From an uncultured Pseudomonadales bacterium (lineage in GTDB: Bacteria > Pseudomonadota > Gammaproteobacteria > Pseudomonadales > Porticoccaceae), in NCBI GenBank assembly GCA_937998635.1, contig CALLDA010000170.1, positions 1 through 6,369 of the forward strand: DNA of 6,369 bases. The letters run 5' to 3'. Within the stretch, counting starts at the first letter, position 1. Each line of letters begins with the position of its first letter. Of this stretch, positions 1-5,479 are shown one piece after another. The position numbers were made by a program, and so were the translations under genes. Below the pieces are notes generated by a model. That model was not told the DNA's origin and did no database searches. It saw nothing but the letters and a program-made list of their open reading frames with translations.

Positions 1-2
1 CC

Positions 3-158
3 GCCGTAGCAGCGCTGGATAAAGTAGTGATCAAGTTTCGTCGCGAAGGCGCAGAGGTTAAGCTCATCGGTATGAACGAAGCCAGCGCGACCATTGTTGA
101 TACCTTTGGCGTCCATGACAAGCCAGAAAAAGTCGAACAAATGCTTAATGCTCATTAA
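3..158 (+). CDS. SulP-family anion transporter, C-terminal end (STAS domain), 5' truncated by window
   Basis: This is the last 51 residues of a protein that begins before the window, read in the third frame and ending at TAA 156-158. The visible residues (AVAALDKVVIKFRREG, then LIGMNEASATIVDTFGVHD) look like the end of the STAS domain that closes SulP inner-membrane transporters of sulfate, bicarbonate or related anions: an amphipathic helix, a beta strand (VKLIGMN), then a helix beginning NEASATIVD. In SulP proteins the cytoplasmic STAS domain modulates the membrane transporter. The downstream neighbour in the same direction is a universal stress protein, a pairing seen next to SulP genes in other proteobacteria, which supports the call. 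The membrane part lies outside the window, so the transported anion cannot be judged. A stand-alone STAS protein is the alternative. Confidence 0.8.
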   Translation, partial: AVAALDKVVIKFRREGAEVKLIGMNEASATIVDTFGVHDKPEKVEQMLNAH

Positions 159-164
159 TTACGT

Positions 165-182
165 GGTTGTAGGCGGGCAACC
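165..182 (+). other. Small hairpin after the SulP stop codon
   Basis: GGTTGT (165-170) and GCAACC (177-182) can pair, five Watson-Crick pairs plus one G-T, around the six-base loop AGGCGG. It begins six bases after the transporter stop codon. No run of T follows, so a Rho-independent terminator is unlikely. An mRNA 3'-end stabiliser or a chance pairing is more likely. The right arm is also the start of the 14-bp repeat array that follows. Confidence 0.3.
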
Positions 183-246
183 GTCATTTAGCAATCGCAG
201 GCCAGCAACCATCATTCAGCAAGGTTCTCTCAGCAACCACCAGGGA
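177..246 (+). repeat. Five degenerate 14-bp tandem units between SulP gene and usp
   Basis: Units start at 177, 191, 205, 219 and 233, each beginning GCAA at exactly 14-bp spacing. Units 1, 3 and 5 begin GCAACC. The 18-base stretches 177-194 and 205-222 match at 16 of 18 positions. The fifth unit ends in AGGGA, which is the ribosome binding site of the stress-protein gene. The array fills nearly the whole gap between the two genes. Its function is unknown. Confidence 0.75.
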
Positions 247-252
247 TAAAAA

Positions 253-1104
253 ATGATCAACGTTATTAGCTGTATAGACGGTTCCCCCGGTGCGCTTGCC
301 GTTTGCGATGCGGGTGCCTGGGCCAGCCAGCGCATGGGCGCACCCCTGCAATTACTGCATGTACTGGATAGATCTGAAACCCCCGCCCATAGCGATCTGT
401 CGGGAAACTTAGGCGTCGATAGTCGGACCCACCTTCTCGACGAGTTGGTCGAACTGGATGCCAAGCGCAATAAAATCGCTCTGGAACATGGCAAGCTAAT
501 GCTCGAAGCCGCCAAAGAGCGTGCAGCAGAACAGGGTGCTGAGGACGTTGCTACTCTGCAACGCCACGGCGCGCTGGTCGAAAGCCTGCTCGATATGCAA
601 AACGACACCCGCCTGCTGATTATGGGCCGTCTTGGTGAAAGTCACGCAGGGCAAGCACTGGCCGTGGGTGGCCAGTTAGAGAGCGTGATTCGCGCGGTGC
701 ACAAACCCATACTGATCACCCTCGATCAATTCACCCCGCCGAGCAATTTTATGATTGCCTACGATGGCCGCAGTGTCACTCAGAACGTACTCGATACCCT
801 GATTGGTAGTCCCCTCCTCAAAGGGCTGCCCTGTCATCTGGTCGCAGTCAATAACACCAACCTTGATCGCGGCCCGGAACTACAGGCCGCTGCCGACAAA
901 CTTATTAAAGCCGGATTCATGGTCAGCTCTACCGTTCTCCGGGGTGAAGTGAAGTCAGAACTTCAGCGCTATCAGCAAGAGCATGGCATAGAGCTTATGG
1001 TCATGGGTGCCTACGGCCACTCTCGTATTCGCCGTCTGTTCCTGGGTAGTAATACCATGGATATGGTCAGTAGTAGCAGCATCCCGCTGGTTATTGTTCG
1101 GTAA
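253..1104 (+). CDS. Tandem-domain universal stress protein (UspA family)
   Basis: This is a 283-residue cytoplasmic protein made of two Usp domains (about 1-155 and 163-283), about twice the length of a single-domain UspA. Each domain opens with a beta strand ending in Asp (NVISCIDG, D9; FMIAYDG, D171). The second domain carries the full ATP-binding signature G-x2-G-x9-G-S (G252, G255, G265, S266). The first keeps G125 and G128 but has GGQ at 139-141 instead of G-S/T, so nucleotide binding there is doubtful. Usp proteins are ATP-binding or oligomerising stress modulators without one defined reaction. The start is well supported: AGGGA (242-246) lies six bases before ATG. It follows the SulP gene by 94 bp and is probably co-transcribed, suggesting a partner or modulator role for that transporter. 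Its TAA directly abuts the convergent metE stop. Confidence 0.93.
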   Translation: MINVISCIDGSPGALAVCDAGAWASQRMGAPLQLLHVLDRSETPAHSDLSGNLGVDSRTHLLDELVELDAKRNKIALEHGKLMLEAAKERAAEQGAEDVATLQRHGALVESLLDMQNDTRLLIMGRLGESHAGQALAVGGQLESVIRAVHKPILITLDQFTPPSNFMIAYDGRSVTQNVLDTLIGSPLLKGLPCHLVAVNNTNLDRGPELQAAADKLIKAGFMVSSTVLRGEVKSELQRYQQEHGIELMVMGAYGHSRIRRLFLGSNTMDMVSSSSIPLVIVR

Positions 1105-3408
1105 TCAACGAGGGTGAGGCTTTAAGTGCGCACGTAATTTAATCGCCGCCGCGACCATGTTGGCCAATGCAGGCTTCACTTCCTCCCAGGTTCGGGTTTT
1201 TAAGCCACAATCTGGATTCACCCACAGTTGCTGGGGTTTAATGCGCGCTGCTGCCTGTCGCATACGCGCCACGATGGTTTCAACTGTGGGCACATTGGGC
1301 GAGTGAATATCGTAGACGCCAGGGCCGATATCATTGGGGTAGGCAAAGTCTTTAAACGCATCGAGCAAAACCATATCCGAGCGCGAACTTTCGATAGTGA
1401 TCACATCCGCATCCATTGCGGCGACAGCGGCAATAATGTCGTTAAACGATGAATAACACATGTGGGTATGAATCTGCGTTGTGTCGGCAAGGTCTGAGGT
1501 CGTGGTGCGAAATGCTCGCACAGCCCAATCTAGATAGGCCTGCCAGTCGCGTTGGCGCAGGGGTAAGCCTTCGCGCAGAGCTGCTTCGTCTATCTGAATA
1601 ATCCTGGTGCCCGCTGCTTCCAGATCTTGCACTTCGTCCCGTATCGCCAGGGCGATTTGCAGGCAGGTTTCGGAGCGCGGCTGATCGTCTCGCACAAACG
1701 ACCAGTTAAGAATGGTTACCGGCCCGGTTAACATACCCTTGACCGGCTTGTCGGTGAGCGATTGTGCGTAGCGAATCCAGTCCACGGTCATCGCCTGGGG
1801 ACGTGCCACATCGCCGACGATAATAGGCGGTTTTACACAGCGCGAACCATAGGACTGAACCCAGGCCTTGCGGGTGAAAATAAATCCGTCGAGTTGTTCA
1901 CCAAAATATTCCACCATGTCATTGCGTTCGGCCTCGCCGTGTACGAGTACATCCAGTCCAAGCGCTTCCTGCTCCTTAATGGCATGAGCAATTTCTGTTT
2001 TGATACCGGCTACATAATCTCCGTCGTTCAATTCACCCTGTTTAAAGCGTTGGCGTAGACGGCGAATCTGCGGCGTTTGCGGAAAGGATCCGATGGTTGT
2101 TGTGGGGTAGGGGGGCAGGCGTAACTGCGCATGTTGATGTTCTATGCGCTCCCGGTAAGGGCTTTGGCGCTGAGCCAGTTTGTCGTCAATGCCAGCGGCA
2201 CGATCGGTAACATCGGCGCAATGTACGAGCTTACTGTTGCGGCGGCTGTGTAGAGCCTGGTGGTTTTCCGATAGTTGCTGCTGCAATCTTGTGGGTTGGG
2301 CACCGCCGACCGATAAAATCTCTGTCAGGGTCACCACCTCTGCGACTTTCTGTCGGGCAAAGGCCAGCCAGCTTATTAGTTCCGCATCCAGCTTGTCTTC
2401 CTGCTCTATATCAACCGGCACGTGTAGCAGCGAGCAGGAAGGTGCAAGCCACAGCCGGTCGCCGCGCTCCGCAACCAGAGGTCGCAATCTATTCAGAGCC
2501 TTGTCGAGATCGCTACGCCAGATGTTACGACCATCGATAATGCCCACCGACAAGACCTGGTCGGCGGCAAGCAGGTTTGCAGCCTGCAAAAATTCATCGC
2601 CACCACGCACCGCATCCAGGTGCAGACCCGCCACAGGGAGTTTGCAGGCTAGCGGTAGGTTCTCAAGTAAAGATCCAAAATAGGTAGCGAGCAACACTTT
2701 AGGGGCGATGTCGGTAAGCTGGGCATAGGTTGACGCAAAGGCCAGTTGCCAGGCCGAAGGTAGGTCGAGCACTAAAATAGGCTCATCGATTTGCATCCAC
2801 TCGATACCCCTGGCCTTTAAAGCCGAGAGCACCTCGCGGTACACCGGCAGGATACGGTCGAGCAGCGTCAGTTTATCAAAAGGTTCGCCGCGCACCTTAG
2901 CCAACCACAGCCAGGTGAGCGGTCCCAGTAAGACGGGCTTGATTGGAATACCGCAGGCAAGGGCTTCGTCGACCTCCTCTAGCAGGCGGGTAGAAGCGAG
3001 ACTAAAACTTTGCCCGGCGCTGAGTTCGGGCACGAGATAGTGGTAGTTGGTATCAAACCATTTGGTCATTTCACAGGCTTCTGCAGGTTCACTGCCGGGC
3101 GCACGGCCTCGTGCCATGCGAAAATACAGGTCTATATCGACAAGACCACCAGACCAGTCAAAGCGTTGAGGTATCGCTCCGAGCATGGCCGTGGTGTCCA
3201 GGACTTGATCGTAATAGGAGAAATCCCCCGCTGGAATCCAGTGCATGCCTTGATCTTTCTGTTGTTGCCAGTTGCGGATACGCAATTCACGACCAGCTGT
3301 CAGCAGGTCTCCGGCGTCCTGTTCGCCGCGCCAGTAAGCTTCAAGTGCATACTTTAATTCGCGGTTTGCGCCAATCCGAGGGAAACCGAGGTTGTGGGCC
3401 AGTGCCAT
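1105..3408 (-). CDS. metE: Cobalamin-independent methionine synthase (5-methyltetrahydropteroyltriglutamate--homocysteine methyltransferase)
   Basis: This cytoplasmic enzyme makes methionine by moving the methyl group of 5-methyltetrahydropteroyl(tri)glutamate to homocysteine, the last step of methionine synthesis, without vitamin B12. The 767 residues cover both barrels. The N-terminal domain opens with LGFPRIGANRELK and extends to about 320; the catalytic C-terminal domain starts near TTTIGSFPQT (436-445). The zinc ligands are present as H649, C651, E673 and C734, each eight residues past the E. coli positions recalled for MetE. The homocysteine-binding residues also fit (I439-S441, E492, D607). 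A minor oddity is IDEAALREG at 607-615 where many family members have IDEPALREG. The start has AGGAG (3416-3420) seven bases before ATG. It is divergent from metR, the expected regulator. The leader is too short for a cobalamin or SAM riboswitch. The tail ends at the convergent usp stop. Confidence 0.99.
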   Translation of the reverse strand: MALAHNLGFPRIGANRELKYALEAYWRGEQDAGDLLTAGRELRIRNWQQQKDQGMHWIPAGDFSYYDQVLDTTAMLGAIPQRFDWSGGLVDIDLYFRMARGRAPGSEPAEACEMTKWFDTNYHYLVPELSAGQSFSLASTRLLEEVDEALACGIPIKPVLLGPLTWLWLAKVRGEPFDKLTLLDRILPVYREVLSALKARGIEWMQIDEPILVLDLPSAWQLAFASTYAQLTDIAPKVLLATYFGSLLENLPLACKLPVAGLHLDAVRGGDEFLQAANLLAADQVLSVGIIDGRNIWRSDLDKALNRLRPLVAERGDRLWLAPSCSLLHVPVDIEQEDKLDAELISWLAFARQKVAEVVTLTEILSVGGAQPTRLQQQLSENHQALHSRRNSKLVHCADVTDRAAGIDDKLAQRQSPYRERIEHQHAQLRLPPYPTTTIGSFPQTPQIRRLRQRFKQGELNDGDYVAGIKTEIAHAIKEQEALGLDVLVHGEAERNDMVEYFGEQLDGFIFTRKAWVQSYGSRCVKPPIIVGDVARPQAMTVDWIRYAQSLTDKPVKGMLTGPVTILNWSFVRDDQPRSETCLQIALAIRDEVQDLEAAGTRIIQIDEAALREGLPLRQRDWQAYLDWAVRAFRTTTSDLADTTQIHTHMCYSSFNDIIAAVAAMDADVITIESSRSDMVLLDAFKDFAYPNDIGPGVYDIHSPNVPTVETIVARMRQAAARIKPQQLWVNPDCGLKTRTWEEVKPALANMVAAAIKLRAHLKPHPR

Positions 3409-3527
3409 AATATCGCTCCTTTAATCAAAAAATATCGATGCTTATTGTATTCGTCGTAGAATTAATTAAAATCTCAAGTTTTTCATACTTAACATGAAAT
3501 TATTATGCGATTTTAGTGGGGCGAAGC
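3409..3527. promoter_or_regulatory. Divergent metE/metR control region
   Basis: This 119-bp AT-rich region must hold both promoters. For metE (minus), TACAAT (plus-strand ATTGTA, 3444-3449) is a good -10, placing the start of transcription near 3437. No good -35 lies 17 bp upstream, and the best match, TTGAGA (3472-3477), is 22 bp away. That is consistent with a promoter needing an activator. For metR (plus), TATTAT (3501-3506) is a plausible -10 with a poor -35. No MetJ-like AGACGTCT tandem was seen. In E. coli, MetR with homocysteine activates metE and represses metR; the same logic is inferred here. Promoter positions are guesses by eye. Confidence 0.6.
3481..3499. promoter_or_regulatory. 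Candidate MetR operator (perfect inverted repeat)
   Basis: TTTCAT (3481-3486) and ATGAAA (3494-3499) form a perfect 6-bp dyad around a 7-bp spacer. It lies about 53 bp upstream of the inferred metE start of transcription, where a LysR-type activator would bind. It also falls between the -35 and -10 positions inferred for metR, where binding would repress. The arms are in the opposite order to the E. coli MetR consensus TGAA-N5-TTCA, so the assignment rests on position and symmetry. Confidence 0.45.
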
Positions 3528-4445
3528 ATGCAATTGGATCGGCGACATTTACATAAACTGCGGGCAATACAACAGGCCGGTAGTATGGCGAAAGCGGCTG
3601 ACAGGCTGCATGTCACTCAATCTGCCTTGTCACACCAAATTAAAACTTTGGAAGATTATTACGGCGTGGCCCTGTTTCATCGTCACACTAAACCTCTGCG
3701 TCTCTCCGCTGCGGGGCGTCAGGTGGTCGCTCTGGCCGAGCGGGTGTTACCCATGTTTGCGCAACTGGAACAAGACCTGCAGCGCATGGCCGCTGGCAGT
3801 GGCGGACGCTTGCATCTTTCTGTGGAATGCCACGCCTGCTTTGAATGGTTGATGCCAGTGATCACCAGTTTTTGTGAGCAGTGGCCAGCGATCGATATCG
3901 ACGTGCGTTTGAGCTTGACCTTTAATTCACTGTCGGCCCTGCGGGAGGGCGATATTGACCTGGTGATCACCTCCGACCCTTTCGATACCACCGAGCTGGT
4001 GTTCGAGCCGCTATTCGGCTACGAATCCCGCCTGGTCATGCCGGTCGCCCACCGTCTTGCGGCGGAGTCTTTTGTGGTACCAGAAGCTTTAGCCGAAGAA
4101 ATTCTGATTACTTACCCGGTCGAGCGGGAACGTATGGATGTGTTCAAGTATTTTTTAATGCCCCAAGGAGTCGAGCCAAAACAGGTGCGTCAGGCCGAAC
4201 TCACAGCAATGATCTTACTGCTTATCACTAGTCGTCAGGGCCTCGCTGCCTTGCCTGACTGGGTGATGCGCTACAGCCCAAATACGGACGGCCTGACCAC
4301 CCGCCCGCTGGGCGAGCAAGGCTTACGCCGTACTCTCTACGCTGCTGTGCGTAAAGAGGATCAGAGCAAGGCGTATATTCAGGAGTTTATTGCTTGTGCG
4401 GGGCAGAGTGTCGGGGCTTACGCCTCGCAGGTAGCCGAGGGATAG
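3528..4445 (+). CDS. metR: LysR-type transcriptional regulator of methionine biosynthesis
   Basis: This 305-residue DNA-binding protein is expected to activate metE in response to homocysteine. The N-terminal winged helix-turn-helix is clear (SMAKAADRLHVTQSALSHQ at about 19-37), followed by a linker helix and a LysR effector domain. MetR-specific signatures appear in the effector domain: ECHACFEWL (100-108) and, further on, DLVITSD, ITYPVERERMDV, GLAALPDWV and LYAAVR, all close to E. coli MetR as recalled. I start at ATG 3528, because GGGG (3518-3521) sits six bases upstream and the resulting N-terminus aligns with the E. coli start. A GTG at 3516 would add four residues but has no ribosome binding site. 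It is divergent from metE, as in enterobacteria, and convergent with the GST gene, with 22 bp between the stops. Confidence 0.95.
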   Translation: MQLDRRHLHKLRAIQQAGSMAKAADRLHVTQSALSHQIKTLEDYYGVALFHRHTKPLRLSAAGRQVVALAERVLPMFAQLEQDLQRMAAGSGGRLHLSVECHACFEWLMPVITSFCEQWPAIDIDVRLSLTFNSLSALREGDIDLVITSDPFDTTELVFEPLFGYESRLVMPVAHRLAAESFVVPEALAEEILITYPVERERMDVFKYFLMPQGVEPKQVRQAELTAMILLLITSRQGLAALPDWVMRYSPNTDGLTTRPLGEQGLRRTLYAAVRKEDQSKAYIQEFIACAGQSVGAYASQVAEG

Positions 4446-4446
4446 T

Positions 4447-4475
4447 GTTTCAATTGGATTAGAGGATTCAATCGG
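4447..4475. repeat. Short direct repeat and weak hairpin at the metR/GST convergent junction
   Basis: GTTTCAATTGG (4447-4457) and GATTCAATCGG (4465-4475) are direct repeats 18 bp apart, matching at 9 of 11 positions. ATTGGAT (4453-4459) can also pair with ATTCAAT (4466-4472) around a six-base loop, with one G-T pair. The feature spans the 22-bp gap between the two stop codons and runs over the GST stop. It could act as a weak bidirectional transcript end, but the stem is AT-rich and there is no T tract. Confidence 0.35.
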
Positions 4476-5196
4476 GTTTATGCCCCGTCTCCACCAGATC
4501 AAAAGCTGCGTTTGCCAGTGCTTCCACATCGCCAGCCTGACCGGTCAGTAGTTCGAAGTTGCCCGAATCATCCTTCACGCCCGCCTGCACCGCAGGTCGC
4601 GCTCCAATGACATTGAGCCAGCGTTTGAGGTGGGGAAAATCGTCCACCGGCACACCGGCCCAGAAATGAATGCGGACCCAGGCCCAGTTGGCCATATCGG
4701 CGATGGAATAATCACCAGCCAGGTATTCGTGTTCTGCGAGCTGGCCATCGAGCACACCGAATAACCGTCGGACTTCGCCTTGGAAACGGTCGATTACCAC
4801 AGGGATTTTTTCCGGGAAGTAGCGGGAAAATATATTCGCCTGGCCCATCATCGGGCCGATGCCACTCATCTGAAACATCAACCATTGCATCACTTCCGCC
4901 CGGCCCCGTGGGTCTGAGGGCAGAAACCGGCCGCATTTTTCGGCGAGATAAATCATGATCGCGCCCGACTCGAACAGGGTGAGGGGCTCATCGCTACCGT
5001 TACCCGTATCGACAATCACCGGAATTCGGCCATTGGGATTAAGCCGCAGAAACTCGGGTTTCTTCTGATCTCCCGCCATAATATCGACGTAATGCACCGT
5101 GTAGGGAATCGCTATTTCTTCCAGTGCGGCTATTTCTTCCAGGATAATCGAGGCCTTCCAGCCGTTTGGGGTTGAGCAAGTATAGAGTTCAATCAT
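4468..5196 (-). CDS. Nu-class glutathione transferase / disulfide-bond oxidoreductase (YfcG/YghU-like)
   Basis: This 242-residue soluble cytoplasmic protein is of the type that uses glutathione or its disulfide to reduce disulfides and peroxides. The thioredoxin-like N-terminal domain (1-87) shows STPNGWK, with T9 and N11 at the residues YfcG uses to hold glutathione, the cis-proline loop (RIPVIVD, P59), and FESGAI with E76-S77 for the gamma-glutamyl group. The all-helical C-terminal domain contains QMSGIGPMMGQANIF (109-123), typical of the YfcG/YghU group, and the N-capping box SIAD (164-167). An oddity is EEIAALEEIA (20-29), six residues longer than YfcG here because of an 18-bp duplication. 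The start is supported by AGGA (5204-5207) seven bases before ATG. Its exact identity as yfcG, yghU or a paralogue is unresolved, so no symbol is given. It is divergent from another GST-fold gene. Confidence 0.93.
   Translation of the reverse strand: MIELYTCSTPNGWKASIILEEIAALEEIAIPYTVHYVDIMAGDQKKPEFLRLNPNGRIPVIVDTGNGSDEPLTLFESGAIMIYLAEKCGRFLPSDPRGRAEVMQWLMFQMSGIGPMMGQANIFSRYFPEKIPVVIDRFQGEVRRLFGVLDGQLAEHEYLAGDYSIADMANWAWVRIHFWAGVPVDDFPHLKRWLNVIGARPAVQAGVKDDSGNFELLTGQAGDVEALANAAFDLVETGHKPD
5111..5146 (-). repeat. 18-bp in-frame tandem duplication inside the GST gene
   Basis: The 14 bases GCTATTTCTTCCAG occur exactly at 5111-5124 and again at 5129-5142 (plus strand), a period of 18 bp. In the protein this gives LEEIAA followed by LEEIAI. 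Removing one unit restores the spacing LEE plus 12 residues to the VD(L/I) strand end recalled for E. coli YfcG, so the extra unit appears to be an insertion in this lineage at the end of helix 1. Confidence 0.85.
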
Positions 5197-5216
5197 AGGG
5201 TTTTCCTGTGCTGTGC

Positions 5217-5276
5217 TTCTTTTAACGGGTCAAGTTTTAAAGGACTAAGTTTCAAAGAACCAGGTTTCAAAGCGCC
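5217..5276 (-). repeat. Degenerate 15-bp tandem repeat array upstream of the Nu-class GST gene
   Basis: Four units of exactly 15 bp start at 5217, 5232, 5247 and 5262 (plus strand: TTCTTTTAACGGGTC, AAGTTTTAAAGGACT, AAGTTTCAAAGAACC, AGGTTTCAAAGCGCC). Units 2 and 3, and 3 and 4, are clearly related; the first is more diverged, sharing 8 of 15 bases with the second. On the minus strand two units read TTTGAAAC. The array would lie in the 5' leader or promoter of the minus-strand GST gene. Confidence 0.75.
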
Positions 5277-5315
5277 AAGCTATCACACGTAGCTAAATGG
5301 TTTAGACTGCTATCT

Positions 5316-5340
5316 TGCATTTTTCAGCCGCAAAAATGCA
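5316..5340. promoter_or_regulatory. Perfect 9-bp inverted repeat, candidate operator
   Basis: TGCATTTTT (5316-5324) and AAAAATGCA (5332-5340) are exact inverted repeats around the 7-bp centre CAGCCGC. It lies near the middle of the region between two divergent genes, the usual place for a shared regulator site. As RNA it would form a stem on either strand, but it lies at neither gene's end, so an operator is likelier than a terminator. The protein that binds is unknown. Confidence 0.5.
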
Positions 5341-5479
5341 CAAACTATGGTCGGCAAAACCCATGTCGCCAGCTTGATCATTTGCGTAAGATAAGGCGAA
5401 AAATAATTCATCAACATGACACCGCAAAATTCGAACTTAGCTTTTAGTCTATTTTTAATCTGAAGAAAGGAAATAAATC

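Larger units (their letters stand above)
5197..5479. promoter_or_regulatory. Divergent intergenic region between the two GST-fold genes
   Basis: This 283-bp gene-free stretch must contain both promoters. From left to right it holds the leader and ribosome binding site of the minus-strand GST, a 15-bp tandem repeat array (5217-5276), a perfect dyad (5316-5340), about 90 bp without recognised structure, and the AT-rich lead-in to the plus-strand gene. A weak promoter for the latter could be TTCGAA (5430-5435) and TTTAAT (5454-5459), but that start would leave almost no leader, so I do not rely on it. No convincing promoter was found for the minus-strand gene. Confidence 0.5.

Noticed and set aside
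177..246. The 14-bp units as a CRISPR array
   Set aside because: Units are far too short, degenerate and directly tandem without spacers, and no cas gene is present.
216..608. A 130-residue open frame on the minus strand over the start of usp
   Set aside because: Its composition is rich in Ser, Arg and Ala with no domain, and it lies opposite a well-supported coding region.
2180..2683. A 167-residue open frame on the plus strand inside metE
   Set aside because: It is antisense to strongly conserved metE coding sequence, has no recognisable domain, and is the kind of open frame often left opposite a GC-rich gene.
3516..3527. GTG at 3516 as the start of metR
   Set aside because: No ribosome binding site precedes it, the GGGG serving ATG 3528 overlaps its first codons, and the shorter protein aligns better with E. 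coli MetR.
3409..3527. A cobalamin or SAM riboswitch upstream of metE
   Set aside because: The inferred leader is only about 30 bases and the whole gap is 119 bp, shared with metR. No B12-box-like or SAM-I-like conserved structure was seen.
5347..5394. A 15-codon open frame (MVGKTHVASL...) between the GST genes
   Set aside because: It has no ribosome binding site and no coding signal, and is of a length expected by chance.
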